Part shown: positions 26,943 to 36,679 of the stretch, piece by piece
Layout of the letters: every line of letters begins with the position of its first letter
Numbering within the stretch: position 1 is the stretch's first letter
DNA from: Streptomyces sp. FIT100
Lineage (GTDB): Bacteria; Actinomycetota; Actinomycetes; Streptomycetales; Streptomycetaceae
DNA length: 64,000 bases
Assembly: GCF_024584805.1 (NCBI RefSeq)
Contig: NZ_CP075715.1
Coordinates: 5,510,526-5,574,525 of the forward strand
Direction of reading: 5' to 3'
Notes under the pieces: model-generated
Told to the model about the DNA's origin: nothing
Seen by the model: only the letters and a program-made list of their open reading frames with translations
Databases searched by the model: none
Program-made: the position numbers and the translations under genes

Positions 26943-27899
26943 TCAGGCTCCCTCGTTGCGCGGGGCCCACTTCGGGGCGGTCGTTCCGGTTTCGGTGCTG
27001 TGCGCGTGGTACTCGACCGCGCCCGCCGTCATCTGCATGAACGCCTCCTCCAGGGAGGCGCGCTGGGCGCTCAGCTCATGCAGCACGATCCGGTGCTGCG
27101 CCGCCAGCTCGCCGATCTGCTCGGTGGTGGCGCCGTCGATCTCCAGCGTGCCGTTGCCCGACTCGATCGCGGCCAGGCCCTGCTCGTGGAGCACATCGCG
27201 CAGCCGTTCCTGCTGCGGGGAGCGGAGCCGCACATAACTGCGGGAGTTCTGGTGGATGAAATCGGCCATCGATGTGTCCGCGAGGAGCTTGCCCTGGCCG
27301 ATCACGATCAAGTGTTCGGCGGTGAGGGCCATTTCGCTCATCAGATGGGAGGAGACGAAGATCGTCCGCCCCTCGGACGCGAGGAGTTTCATCAGATTGC
27401 GGATCCAGTGAATTCCCTCGGGGTCGAGACCGTTGACCGGCTCGTCGAAGAGCAGCACGCGCGGGTCGCCGAGCAGGGCGGAGGCGATTCCCAGCCGCTG
27501 CCCCATACCGAGGGAGAAGCCCTTGGACTTCTTCCTGGCCACGGGGGTGAGCCCGACGAGGTCGAGCACTTCGGAGACCCGCTTCGCCGGGATCCGGTTC
27601 GCCTGCGCGAGGCAGAGCAGATTGTTGTACGCGCTCCGGCCGCCGTGCATCGCCTTCGCGTCCAGCAGCGCGCCGATGTACGTGAGCGGGTCCTGGAGCT
27701 CCCGGTAGTGCTTGCCGTCGATACGGACGGAGCCGCTGGTGGGGTTGTCCAGGTCCAGCATCATGCGCATGGTCGTCGACTTGCCCGCGCCGTTCGGCCC
27801 GAGGAAGCCGGTCACCATGCCCGGGCGGACCTGGAACGAGAGATGGTCGACCGCGACCTTGGCGCCGAAGCGCTTGGTGAGGCCCTCGAGCTCGATCAT
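26943..27899 (-). CDS. ABC transporter ATPase, system 2
   Basis: A 318-residue ATPase that forms an exporter with the permease two bases downstream. Walker A GPNGAGKS, signature FSLGMGQRLGIASALLG, Walker B RVLLFDEPVNGLDPEG and FVSSHLMSEMALTAEHL are intact. The core is strikingly close to the system 1 ATPase, which points to a recent tandem duplication. TAGCGT lies six bases before the ATG with no ribosome site, so translation may be leaderless. Confidence 0.92.
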   Translation of the reverse strand: MIELEGLTKRFGAKVAVDHLSFQVRPGMVTGFLGPNGAGKSTTMRMMLDLDNPTSGSVRIDGKHYRELQDPLTYIGALLDAKAMHGGRSAYNNLLCLAQANRIPAKRVSEVLDLVGLTPVARKKSKGFSLGMGQRLGIASALLGDPRVLLFDEPVNGLDPEGIHWIRNLMKLLASEGRTIFVSSHLMSEMALTAEHLIVIGQGKLLADTSMADFIHQNSRSYVRLRSPQQERLRDVLHEQGLAAIESGNGTLEIDGATTEQIGELAAQHRIVLHELSAQRASLEEAFMQMTAGAVEYHAHSTETGTTAPKWAPRNEGA

Positions 27900-28030
27900 G
27901 CGTTCACGCTACGGGTGGGGGGTGGCCTCCGCCACCGGTTTGGGTAACCGGGGGCTGACACCCCTGTGCCGCCACGGTGGCCCCGTTCGGGTGCGGTGGC
28001 CCCGGGCCGGGTGCGCGGGCGAGTGCGGAT

Positions 28031-28095
28031 GTCTCGGGACGCCGAGACGGCAAACGCCCGCGCCCGGTGCCGAGGTGCGGCGCCGGACGCGGGCG
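28031..28095 (-). terminator. tandem hairpins after filP
   Basis: Two stems lie just after the filP stop: CGCCCGCG-C-CCGG paired with CCGG-A-CGCGGGCG (28055-28095, one mismatch), and GTCTCGG/CCGAGAC with a 4-nt loop (28031-28048). There is no U tract on either strand. They probably end the scy-filP transcript and shield it from the ABC genes. Confidence 0.6.
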
Positions 28096-28117
28096 GGGGC
28101 CCGTTCCTACGAGCGGA

Positions 28118-29056
28118 TCAGCGCGTCTGCTGGGCCGGGACGCCCCGCGAGATCGGCTCGTCGTCGGCCGGCGTGCCCGCCGCGGCCACGGCCGCGCCCG
28201 TCAGCGTCGCCAGCATCTCGCGGACGTTCGTCAGCTGCGCGTTGATCGAGTCGCGGCGGTTCGTCAGCGCCGCCAGCTCGCGCTCGGATTCCGAACGGAT
28301 CCGGTCCGCCTTCGCGTTCGCGTCCGCGACGATGTCCTCGGCCTGGCGCTGCGCGGTCTCCACCGTCTGGCGGGCGCGGCGCTCCGCGTCCGTGCGGAGC
28401 TTCTCCGCCTCCAGGCGGAGCTGCTCGGCGCGGTGCTCGATCTCCGCGAGCCGCTTCTCGGCCTTGGCCTGGCGGGACGCGAGGTCGCGCTCGGACTGCT
28501 CGCGACGCTTCGCCAGGTTCGTCTCGAAGTCGGCCGCGGCCTGGGCGGCCTTGGCGCGGGTCTCCTCGAAGAGGGCGTCCGCCTCCTCGCGCTTGGACTG
28601 CGCGTCCTTCTGCGCGTCGGAGCGCAGCGTGTTCGCCTCGCCCTGGGCCTTCTCGACGATCCGGACGCCGTCGTCCTCGGCCTTCTGCTTGCGCTCGGCC
28701 GCGAACGCCTCCGCGTCGTTGCGCACCTGCTGGGCGGCCGACTCGGCGAGCTCACGGTGCTGTTCGGCGGCGCGACGGGCCTCCTCGCGCAGGTCCTTCG
28801 CCTCCTCCTCCGCGAGGCGGAGGATCTTCTCGACACGCGCACCGAGTCCCGCGTACGACGGCTCGGCGTCGTTGACCTGGGCCTGGGCATTCTGCGTCTC
28901 GAGGTGGAGCTCCTCGATGCGCTTTTCCAGAGAGGTGATCCGTGCGAGAGCACTGTCACGATCGGCGACGAGTTTGGTAATGCGGTCATCCACCTGACCG
29001 CGGTCGTACCCACGCCGCACGAGCTCGAAGCCGAAGGGGGAGGAAGTGTCGCTCAT
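28118..29056 (-). CDS. filP: intermediate-filament-like coiled-coil protein FilP
   Basis: FilP forms filaments near the hyphal tip, interacts with DivIVA and gives stiffness to the cell. The protein is 312 residues, nearly all Ala/Glu/Arg/Gln heptads from about 30 to 275, with a short N-terminal head (MSDTSSPFGFELVRRGYDRGQVDDRI, which resembles the DivIVA-type start) and a short Ala/Pro tail. It lies right downstream of scy, as in other streptomycetes. ATG 29056 is the natural start after a 114-nt gap to scy. Confidence 0.93.
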   Translation of the reverse strand: MSDTSSPFGFELVRRGYDRGQVDDRITKLVADRDSALARITSLEKRIEELHLETQNAQAQVNDAEPSYAGLGARVEKILRLAEEEAKDLREEARRAAEQHRELAESAAQQVRNDAEAFAAERKQKAEDDGVRIVEKAQGEANTLRSDAQKDAQSKREEADALFEETRAKAAQAAADFETNLAKRREQSERDLASRQAKAEKRLAEIEHRAEQLRLEAEKLRTDAERRARQTVETAQRQAEDIVADANAKADRIRSESERELAALTNRRDSINAQLTNVREMLATLTGAAVAAAGTPADDEPISRGVPAQQTR

Positions 29057-29170
29057 GGGGTTCCTGTCGAATGAGACCGGTGAGGTGTTAGGGGGAATCC
29101 TAGGCGCCGAGGCGGCGTGTCATCGAGCTGATGCCCGTTTGATATGGAGAATGTCCAGCCTTTTGAGTGG

Positions 29171-32100
29171 CTAGCTCTCGGATGACTTGCCACTCGAACG
29201 TGTAACACCTGCTGCCGCACCCGCCTTGACCGCGGCGCCCCCGGCGGAGCCGCTGTTGGACGCGGGCTTGCCGCCGCCCGGCGCCTCGAACGACTCCAGC
29301 GCCTCCAGGACGTCCTGGACCCGGGAGATCTCGGCCTGGATGTCCTCGCGCCTGCGCACCAGGACCTCCAGCTCCCGCTTGCCGTCCGTGATCATGCGGT
29401 CGGCCTCGCGGTCCGCCTCCGCCTTGACCGCCTCGGCCTCCCGGACCAGCTCGGCCTTCTTCTGACCGGCCTCCTTGAGGAGCGCCTCGGCCTTCTTCAC
29501 CGCCGCGATACGGACCTTGCCGGCCTCCGAATTGGCCTCCGAGAGCAGCTCCTTGGCCTTGGCCTCGGCCTCCTCGCGCTGCTCGGTCGCGGCCTTGACC
29601 AGCTGGTCGCAGCGCTCCCCGGCGGCCTTCATCTGCTCGGCGGACTCCCGCCGGGCCCGCTCGTGCAGCTCCTCGATCCCGGCCTCGGTCCGGGCGCGCA
29701 GCTCCTCCGCGCGCTCCCTGACGGCGGTCGCGTCGCTGCGCGCACCGACCAGCAGCTCGTTCGCGTCCGTACGGGCCTTCTCCACCTGCGCGTTGCCCTC
29801 GACGGTCGCCTCGGCGACCAGCCGCTCGGCCTCCTTGCGCGCGGCACCCACCATCGTGTCGGCCTGCTCCTCGGCCTCGGTGGTGGCGCGCAGCGCCTCC
29901 TCCTGGGCCTTGGCCATCAGCTGGTCGGCCTGCCCGGCCGCGTCCGCGCGCCGCTTGGCGGCGTCCTGACGGGCCGTGTCGAGCAGGCGGTCCGCCTCGT
30001 CGCGCGCCTCGGAGCGCAGCTGCTCGGCCGCGCTCTCGGCGTCCGTGCGCAGCCGCTCGGCCTCGGACCTGATGCGCTCCGCGGCCTGCTGGGCGGAGCC
30101 CACGGTCTCGGCCGCCTCGGCGCGCAGCCGCTCGGCCTCCGCCGCGGCCTCGCCGATGAGCTGGTCCGCCTGGTCGGCCGCGTCGGCACGGCGCCTGTCG
30201 GCCGCCTTGCGGGCCTCGTCCAGCACCTGCTCGCCATCGGCGCGGGCGGCCGCCCGCAGCCCCTCGGCCTGGACTTCGCCGTCGGCCTTGACCTGCTCGG
30301 CCTCGGTCCGCAGCCGCGCCGCGTCCTGCTCCGACTCGGAGAGCAGCTCCGCCGCCTCGGTGGTGAGCCGGTCGGCTTGTGCCGCGGCCTCGGAGCGGAT
30401 GCGGTTGGCGTCGTCGCGGGCCTCGGCCCGGGTGCGGGACGCGTCCTGCTCGGCGGTCGCGACCACGTCCGACGCTTCCGTGCGCATCCGCTGCGCGTAC
30501 TCCGCGGCATCCGCGCGCAGCCGCTCCGAATCCGCGATCGCCTCGTTCATGGTCCGCTCGGCGAGCGACGTGGCGGCCTCGGACTCCTCGTCGGCGCGCG
30601 CCCGGATCCGGTTGGCGTCCTCGGTGGCCCGCTCCCGCTCCGCGTACGCGTCGGCACGGACCCGGTCCGCCTCCTCCTGCGCCTCGGTCCTCGTCCGCTC
30701 CGCCGCGTGCTCCGCGGCGTTGCGCAGCCCGGCGATCTCCTGCTCGGCCTGCTCCTGGAGGCCGGAGACGGAGTCCCGTACCTGCTGGGCGGTCTGCTCG
30801 GCGGCCGACACCATCTCGGTGGCCCGCCGGTCCGCCTCCTCGACCAGGCGCTGCGCCTCGGTCTGCGCCTCCTCGACCCGCTTGCGGGCGGAGGCCAGCA
30901 GCTCCTCGCTCTGCTCGCGGGCCCGCTCGCGCTCCTGGTCCGCCTCCGTGCGGGCGCCGGCGAGGATCTCCTCGGCCTCGCGGCGGCGCCGGTTGGCCTC
31001 CTCCTGCGCGGCGGCCAGCGCCTCGGTGGCCTCCTGGCCGACCCGCTCGGCGGCGGCCGTGGCCTCCCCGCGGACCCGGTCCGCGGTCTCCTGGGCCTCC
31101 GTCTTCAGCCGCTCCGCCTCGGCGGCGGCCTCACTGCGCAGGCGTACGGCGACGGCCTCGCCCTCGGCGCGCGACGACGAGGCGTCCGCCGCGGCCTCGT
31201 CGCGCAGCCGCTCGGCCTCCTGCTCGGCCTGCGCCTGGAGCGCCCGGATCCGCTCGGCCGACTCGGACCGCAGCCGCTCGGTCTCCTCGGCGGTCTCCCG
31301 GCGCAGCCGCTCGGCCTCCGTGCGGGCGTCGGACAGCGCCTGCTCGGCCGCCTCGCTGCGGGTCTGCGCCTCGGTGTGCAGCCGGGTGAGCTCCTCGTCG
31401 GCCTCCCGGCGGCGGGCGACGGCGGCGCGCGCCGCCTCCTCGCGCATCTCGGCCGAGGCCCGCTCGGCGGCGGCCTTCGCCTCGTCCGCCTGCTCCTCGG
31501 CCTCGGCGCGCAGCCGGTCCGCCTCGGCGCGGGTGCGCTCCAGCGTCTCCTCGGCCTGGCGGCGCAGGGTCGTGGCGCGCTCGATCGCCTCCGTACGGAC
31601 CCGCTCGCTCTCGGCGGTGGCGCCGGAACGCACCTCGTCGGCGTCGACCTTCGCCTTGGTCAGCAGCTCTTCGGCGGAGCTGGCCGCCTCCTCGATCTGC
31701 TGGACGGCCTCGCGGCGCGCCTCGCTGCGGATCCGCTCGCCCTCGGCGACCGCTTCCGCGCGCAGCTGCTCGGCCTCGCCGCGCAGCCTGCGCGCCTCTT
31801 CCTGGAGCTCGACCGTCTTGGCCCGGTACTCCTTGGTGTCGTCCTTGGCGGCGCCCTTGAGCTCCTCGGCCGTGTCGTGGGCCTCGGCACGGAGCCGGTC
31901 CGCCTCGGTCTCGGCCTCGCGGCGGATCCGCTCGGCCTCCTCGGTGGCCTTTCGCGTGGTCGCCTTGGCCTCATCGGAGGCCTTGTTGAGGACCTCCTCC
32001 GCGGTACGGGCGGCCTTCGCGAGCTGTGCCGCGGAGTCCTCGGCGGCGACCGTGCGGGCCTTGTCAGCGGCCTCCGCGACCAGCTTCTCGCCCTCGGCGC

Positions 32101-33118
32101 GGGCGTCCGCGAGCGCCTGCTCCGCCTCGGCCCTGAGCCCCTCGGCCTCCTGGGTGGCCTCGGTGACGAGACGGGCGACCTCCGACTTGGCGGTACGGGT
32201 GCGCTGCTCGTTCGCCGCCTCGGCGCTCGCGAGCGCCTTGCCCGCGGCCTCCTTGGCCTCCGTGACGACCTTCTCGGCCTCGGTACGGGCCGTGCGGAGC
32301 TTCTCCTCCGCCTCCTGGAGGCGCTGTTCGGCGGTGCGGCTGAGCTCGGCCGCCTGCTGGCGGGCCTGGTCGGACTCGGCGGTGGTCGCCGAACGCAGCT
32401 GCTCGGCGTGGCTCGTGGCCTCCTGCGCCTGCGAGGACGCGGCGTTCAGCAGCCGCTCGGCGTCCCTGCGGGCACGCAGCAGGATCGCTTCGGCCTCGGA
32501 GCGGGCGGCCTCGGCCTCGGAGCCGAGCCGCTGCCGGGTCTCCTCGGCGACGCGGACGGCCTCGGAGCGGGCGGCGGTCAGGGCCTGCTCGGCCTCGGCG
32601 CGGGACTCGTCGAGCAGCCGGCGCGCCTGGGACTCCGTACGGGCCCGGAGCTGCTCGGCCCACGCCACGTTCTCGTTGACGTGCGCCTCGACGGTCTGGC
32701 GCCGCTCGGCCAGCTCCTGGTCGAGGCGCTGGCGGCGCTGGTTGGCCTCGGTGTGCAGCTCGGCCTGGAGGCGGGCCTGGTGCTCGGCGTGCTCCTGGAG
32801 GATGCGCTGCGTCTGCGCACGGGCCTCGCGCAGCTCGCGCTCGGCGTCGGAGCGCAGCTGGTCCGCCTGGATCTGGGCGTTGCGAAGCAGCTGTTCGGCC
32901 TGGTAGCCGATGTCCGCGTTGTCGTACGCGGGACGGGACGCCAGGGCGCGGCGCGCCTCGTGGAGCTTGGCGCGCAACACCTCGACCTGGTATCCGAGGT
33001 CCTCGGCGTGCTGGACGGCCTTCTCCCGCTCGGTCTTCAGCCGGTCCATCTCGGCTTCGAACCGCGAGAGGTGGTCGTCGTCAGCTCGGTGGCTCTCCTG
33101 GCGTTCGTAGCCCCGCAC
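29171..33118 (-). CDS. scy: polarisome scaffold protein Scy
   Basis: Scy is the long coiled-coil organiser of the tip-organising complex; it recruits DivIVA and FilP and controls branch sites and chromosome-segregation protein ParA. At 1315 residues it is close to the S. coelicolor protein (about 1326). After a short head comes KAVQHAEDLGYQVEVL, then over 1100 residues of Ala/Glu/Arg-rich coil with the 11-residue and 51-residue periods known for Scy, and a Ser/Gly/Lys tail. GTG 33118 (MRGYERQE) is preferred by memory of homologues; TTG 33148 would add ten residues and has no ribosome site. The repeat-rich sequence makes long antisense frames that are not genes. Confidence 0.93.
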   Translation of the reverse strand: MRGYERQESHRADDDHLSRFEAEMDRLKTEREKAVQHAEDLGYQVEVLRAKLHEARRALASRPAYDNADIGYQAEQLLRNAQIQADQLRSDAERELREARAQTQRILQEHAEHQARLQAELHTEANQRRQRLDQELAERRQTVEAHVNENVAWAEQLRARTESQARRLLDESRAEAEQALTAARSEAVRVAEETRQRLGSEAEAARSEAEAILLRARRDAERLLNAASSQAQEATSHAEQLRSATTAESDQARQQAAELSRTAEQRLQEAEEKLRTARTEAEKVVTEAKEAAGKALASAEAANEQRTRTAKSEVARLVTEATQEAEGLRAEAEQALADARAEGEKLVAEAADKARTVAAEDSAAQLAKAARTAEEVLNKASDEAKATTRKATEEAERIRREAETEADRLRAEAHDTAEELKGAAKDDTKEYRAKTVELQEEARRLRGEAEQLRAEAVAEGERIRSEARREAVQQIEEAASSAEELLTKAKVDADEVRSGATAESERVRTEAIERATTLRRQAEETLERTRAEADRLRAEAEEQADEAKAAAERASAEMREEAARAAVARRREADEELTRLHTEAQTRSEAAEQALSDARTEAERLRRETAEETERLRSESAERIRALQAQAEQEAERLRDEAAADASSSRAEGEAVAVRLRSEAAAEAERLKTEAQETADRVRGEATAAAERVGQEATEALAAAQEEANRRRREAEEILAGARTEADQERERAREQSEELLASARKRVEEAQTEAQRLVEEADRRATEMVSAAEQTAQQVRDSVSGLQEQAEQEIAGLRNAAEHAAERTRTEAQEEADRVRADAYAERERATEDANRIRARADEESEAATSLAERTMNEAIADSERLRADAAEYAQRMRTEASDVVATAEQDASRTRAEARDDANRIRSEAAAQADRLTTEAAELLSESEQDAARLRTEAEQVKADGEVQAEGLRAAARADGEQVLDEARKAADRRRADAADQADQLIGEAAAEAERLRAEAAETVGSAQQAAERIRSEAERLRTDAESAAEQLRSEARDEADRLLDTARQDAAKRRADAAGQADQLMAKAQEEALRATTEAEEQADTMVGAARKEAERLVAEATVEGNAQVEKARTDANELLVGARSDATAVRERAEELRARTEAGIEELHERARRESAEQMKAAGERCDQLVKAATEQREEAEAKAKELLSEANSEAGKVRIAAVKKAEALLKEAGQKKAELVREAEAVKAEADREADRMITDGKRELEVLVRRREDIQAEISRVQDVLEALESFEAPGGGKPASNSGSAGGAAVKAGAAAGVTRSSGKSSES

Positions 33119-33284
33119 TGCGCGGTCCCATCCGTCCCCTGGTCGCAACTCTCAACAGTCGAGCACCGTCCGACGTCGAACGGCCCCCCGGGGAATGGTG
33201 TCAGATCACAGACGGGGACGTGGCGCGGCCCCGTTCCGGCCCCGGCCCGGAGCCGCCCACTCTACCGGGCCGGGAATCCGGAGG

Positions 33285-33725
33285 TCAGTGCTCCGCGGAG
33301 GACCGGTCCGCGGACGTCACGAGTTCGGTGAGCACCCCGTGGCAGTCCTTGGGGTGCAGGAACGTGATCCGGGAACCCATCGAGCCGATGCGCGGCTCGT
33401 CGTACAGCACCCGCACGCCCTTGTCGCGGACGGCCTGCGCGTCCCCGTCGACATCGGCCGTGCCGAAGGCGATGTGGTGCACGCCCTCACCGTTCTTCGC
33501 CAGCCACTTGCCGACCGCGGAGTCCTCCCGGGTGGGCTCCAGGAGCTGGAGGTAGGAGGCGCCGCCGTCCGAGGTCCCGTTGATCCTGAGCATGGCCTCG
33601 CGGACGCCCTGCTCCTCGTTGACCTCGGTGTGGAACACCTCGAAGCCGTACGTGGCCCGGTAGAACTCGACGGTCGTGTCGAGGTCGAAGCAGGCGATCC
33701 CGATGTGGTCGATTCGCGTCAGCAT
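33285..33725 (-). CDS. mce: methylmalonyl-CoA epimerase
   Basis: This 146-residue enzyme converts (2R)- and (2S)-methylmalonyl-CoA, joining propionyl-CoA carboxylation to methylmalonyl-CoA mutase. It is a two-module vicinal oxygen chelate fold. Metal ligands are visible: His7 in RIDHIGIACFDLD, the Gln in SYLQLLEP, the second His in GVHHIAFGTADV, and the Glu in CHGVLTELV. It stands divergently to the thiolase gene with a 147-nt gap between. Confidence 0.94.
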   Translation of the reverse strand: MLTRIDHIGIACFDLDTTVEFYRATYGFEVFHTEVNEEQGVREAMLRINGTSDGGASYLQLLEPTREDSAVGKWLAKNGEGVHHIAFGTADVDGDAQAVRDKGVRVLYDEPRIGSMGSRITFLHPKDCHGVLTELVTSADRSSAEH

Positions 33726-33872
33726 GGCTCCAGTGCAGCGCTCGGTCGATGGTTACGCAACGTGCGCGCCGTCACACCGGCTGCCCGGTGACCCGAACGC
33801 GTACCGCTCAGTACAGTTCAAGTAAACCCTCGTTCACTCCTCAGCCGCCGCGCTGGAAGGGGATCCCCTCTC

Positions 33873-35078
33873 ATGTCTGGAACGAACAGCACCACCTCCG
33901 TGATCGTCGCCGGTGCCCGTACGCCCATGGGGCGGTTGCTCGGCTCCCTGAAGTCGTTCTCGGGCGCCGATCTGGGCGGCTTCGCGATCAAGGCCGCGCT
34001 GGACCGGGCCGGGATCGGCGGCGACCAGGTGCAGTACGTGATCATGGGCCAGGTGCTCCAGGCCGGCGCGGGGCAGATCCCCGCCCGCCAGGCCGCGGTC
34101 AAGGCCGGCATCCCCATGAGCGTCCCCGCGCTCACCATCAACAAGGTGTGCCTCTCCGGTCTCGACGCGATCGCGCTGGCCGACCAGCTGATCCGTGCGG
34201 GTGAGTTCGACGTGGTCGTCGCCGGCGGCCAGGAGTCCATGACCAACGCCCCGCACCTGCTGCCGAAGTCCCGCGAGGGCTTCAAGTACGGCGCGATCGA
34301 GATGCTCGACGCGATGGCCCACGACGGCCTCACCGACTCCTTCGAGGGCATCGCCATGGGCGAGTCGACCGAGAAGCACAACACCCGGCTCGGCATCGCA
34401 CGGCCGGCGCAGGACGAGATCGCCGCGCTGTCCCACCAGCGCGCGGCGGCCGCACAGAAGAACGGTGTCTTCGAGGCCGAGATCACGCCCGTCGAGATCC
34501 CGCAGCGCAAGGGCGAGCCGGTCGTCTTCAGCAAGGACGAGGGCATCCGCGCCGAGACGACGGTCGAGTCCCTCGGCAAGCTGCGCCCGGCGTTCGCCAA
34601 GGACGGCACGATCACGGCCGGCACCTCCTCGCAGATCTCCGACGGCGCGGCCGCGGTCGTCGTGATGAGCAAGGCGAAGGCGCAGGAGCTCGGCCTGGAG
34701 TGGATCGCCGAGATCGGCGCGCACGGCAATGTCGCGGGCCCGGACAACTCGCTCCAGTCCCAGCCGTCCAACGCGATCGCCCACGCCCTCAAGAAGGAGG
34801 GCCTGGAGGTCGCCGACCTCGACCTCATCGAGATCAACGAGGCGTTCGCCGCGGTCTCCGTGCAGTCAATGAAGGACCTCGGGGTATCCCCGGAAAAGGT
34901 GAACGTCAACGGTGGCGCGATTGCCCTGGGGCACCCGATCGGCATGTCCGGCGCGCGTATCGTCCTGCACCTGGCGCTGGAACTGAAGCGGCGCGGCGGC
35001 GGGGTCGGCGCGGCCGCGCTGTGCGGCGGCGGCGGGCAGGGCGACGCGCTGGTCGTGCGCGTACCGGCCGCCAAGTAG
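33873..35078 (+). CDS. acetyl-CoA C-acetyltransferase (thiolase)
   Basis: A 401-residue thiolase that joins two acetyl-CoA to acetoacetyl-CoA or splits 3-ketoacyl-CoA. Nucleophile Cys93 lies in NKVCLSGL; the catalytic His in GHPIGMSGARI and the second Cys in ALCGGGGQGDA complete the site. AAGGGG lies nine bases before the ATG. Fifty bases separate it from meaB, with which it is probably cotranscribed. The product could feed the hydroxybutyryl-CoA dehydrogenase at 16 kb. Confidence 0.94.
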   Translation: MSGTNSTTSVIVAGARTPMGRLLGSLKSFSGADLGGFAIKAALDRAGIGGDQVQYVIMGQVLQAGAGQIPARQAAVKAGIPMSVPALTINKVCLSGLDAIALADQLIRAGEFDVVVAGGQESMTNAPHLLPKSREGFKYGAIEMLDAMAHDGLTDSFEGIAMGESTEKHNTRLGIARPAQDEIAALSHQRAAAAQKNGVFEAEITPVEIPQRKGEPVVFSKDEGIRAETTVESLGKLRPAFAKDGTITAGTSSQISDGAAAVVVMSKAKAQELGLEWIAEIGAHGNVAGPDNSLQSQPSNAIAHALKKEGLEVADLDLIEINEAFAAVSVQSMKDLGVSPEKVNVNGGAIALGHPIGMSGARIVLHLALELKRRGGGVGAAALCGGGGQGDALVVRVPAAK

Positions 35079-35127
35079 GCCGTTCGGCGAAGGTCGGGGC
35101 AAGAGGCAAGAGGTAAGGAGCAGCGTG

Positions 35128-36099
35128 ATGGTGGACGTCCCCCAGCTGGTCGCCCAGGCGAGGGAGGGCCGGCCGCGCGCCGTGGCCCGGCTGATCTCAC
35201 TCGTCGAGGGGGCGTCCCCGCAGCTCCGCGAGGTCATGGCGGAGCTGGCGCCGCTGACCGGCGGGGCGTACGTGGTGGGCCTGACCGGCTCGCCGGGGGT
35301 CGGCAAGTCGACGTCCACCTCCGCGCTGGTGACGGCGTACCGGCGGGCCGGGAAGCGGGTCGGCGTGCTCGCCGTCGACCCCTCCTCACCCTTCTCGGGC
35401 GGGGCGCTGCTCGGCGACCGCGTCCGGATGTCGGAGCACGCGTCCGACCCCGGTGTCTACATCCGCTCGATGGCCACCCGCGGCCATCTGGGCGGCCTCG
35501 CCTGGGCCGCGCCGCAGGCGATCCGGGTCCTGGACGCGGCGGGCTGCGACGTGGTGCTCGTGGAGACGGTCGGCGTCGGCCAGTCGGAGGTCGAGATCGC
35601 GTCGCAGGCGGACACGTCGGTGGTGCTGCTCGCGCCCGGTATGGGGGACGGCATCCAGGCGGCCAAGGCGGGGATCCTGGAGATCGGCGACGTCTACGTC
35701 GTCAACAAGGCCGACCGCGACGGGGCGGACGCGACCGCCCGCGAGCTCAACCACATGCTGGGCCTCGGTGAGTCCCGCGCGCCGGGGGACTGGCGGCCGC
35801 CGATCGTGAAGACCGTCGCGGCGCGGAGCGAGGGGATCGACGAGGTCGTCGAGGCGCTGGAGAAGCACCGCGCGTGGATGGAGGAGCACGGGGTCCTGGC
35901 CGAGCGCCGGACGCGCCGTGCGGCGCACGAGGTGGAGACGATCGCGGTCACCCGGCTGCGCGAGCGGATCGGCGATCTGCACGGCGACCGGCGGCTGGAC
36001 GCGCTGGCGGGGCGCATCGTCGCGGGGGAGCTGGACCCGTACGCGGCGGCGGACGAACTGGTGGCGGGCCTGACGGTGGCGTCCGCCGAATCGGAGTAG
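35128..36099 (+). CDS. meaB: methylmalonyl-CoA mutase-associated GTPase MeaB
   Basis: MeaB is a G3E-type GTPase that protects and reactivates adenosylcobalamin-dependent acyl-CoA mutases. The 323 residues contain Walker A GSPGVGKS (about 50-57), the switch segment VDPSSPFSGGALLGDR, Walker B VETVGVGQSE and the base motif NKAD. ATG 35128 is chosen from three adjacent starts (GTG 35125, ATG 35128, GTG 35131) as AAGGAG lies seven bases upstream. The mutase it serves may be the icmA product 4.7 kb away or another mutase elsewhere. Confidence 0.95.
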   Translation: MVDVPQLVAQAREGRPRAVARLISLVEGASPQLREVMAELAPLTGGAYVVGLTGSPGVGKSTSTSALVTAYRRAGKRVGVLAVDPSSPFSGGALLGDRVRMSEHASDPGVYIRSMATRGHLGGLAWAAPQAIRVLDAAGCDVVLVETVGVGQSEVEIASQADTSVVLLAPGMGDGIQAAKAGILEIGDVYVVNKADRDGADATARELNHMLGLGESRAPGDWRPPIVKTVAARSEGIDEVVEALEKHRAWMEEHGVLAERRTRRAAHEVETIAVTRLRERIGDLHGDRRLDALAGRIVAGELDPYAAADELVAGLTVASAESE

Positions 36100-36107
36100 C
36101 AGGACGC

Positions 36108-36194
36108 GCCCCGTGCCTCGGGGTGACCGGGCGACCGGGGTGACCGGGGTGTCCGTCCTCAAGCGGACCCCCGGGGCTCCCCGAGGCACGGGGC
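36108..36194. terminator. long bidirectional terminator between meaB and absC
   Basis: GCCCCGTGCCTCGGGG (36108-36123) is perfectly matched by CCCCGAGGCACGGGGC (36179-36194). The 55-nt inside includes GTGACCGGG-type short repeats and a GTCCG/CGGAC stem. It separates two convergent genes and ends nine bases before the absC stop. Confidence 0.75.
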
Positions 36195-36202
36195 ACGCGC
36201 CG

Positions 36203-36679
36203 TCAGAGCTTGCCGCGCCGCCCGCGCAGGTGGTCCGCGACCGGGGTCAGGGACGCCCGCAGGTCCGCGAGTGCCTCCGGGGTCAGCATGTCGATGAAGT
36301 GCTGGCGCACGGACTCGACGTGGTGCGGTGCCACCTTCTGCATCGTCTCCGTGCCGTGGTCCGTGAGCACGGCGTACAGCCCCCGCCGGTCCGACTCGCA
36401 GTGCTCGCGGCGGACCAGGCCCGCGTTCTCCATGCGCGTGATCTGGTGGGAGAGCCGGCTCTTGGACTGGAGCGTGGCCGCCGCCAGATCACTCATGCGC
36501 ATGCGCCGGTCCGCGGACTCCGAGAGATTGACGAGGATCTCGTAGTCGTTCATGGTCAGGCCGAACGGTTGCAGGTCCTTCTCCATCTGGTACGTCAACA
36601 GCCTGTTGACATCCAGATAGGTGCGCCAGGCGCACTGCTCCGTGTCGCTCAGCCAGCGCGTGGCAGTCTCGGTCTCCAT
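36203..36679 (-). CDS. absC: MarR-family regulator AbsC-like
   Basis: A 158-residue winged-helix regulator. The DNA-binding core runs MNDYEILVNLSESADRRMRM, then SDLAAATLQSKSRLSHQITRMENAGLVRRE and the wing SDRRGLYAVLT. By gene position and size it is the likely orthologue of S. coelicolor AbsC (SCO5405), a zinc-dependent repressor-type protein affecting antibiotic output and zinc-related genes; this is from memory. The His-rich HHVESVRQHF segment after the wing could bind zinc. TAGCAT ends six bases before the ATG, so the message may be leaderless. Confidence 0.8.
   Translation of the reverse strand: METETATRWLSDTEQCAWRTYLDVNRLLTYQMEKDLQPFGLTMNDYEILVNLSESADRRMRMSDLAAATLQSKSRLSHQITRMENAGLVRREHCESDRRGLYAVLTDHGTETMQKVAPHHVESVRQHFIDMLTPEALADLRASLTPVADHLRGRRGKL

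Noticed and set aside
29663..33331. A 1222-codon plus-strand frame opposite scy
   Set aside because: The Leu/Gly/Arg repeats mirror the Glu/Ala/Arg coil of scy on the other strand, and there is no ribosome site or family match.
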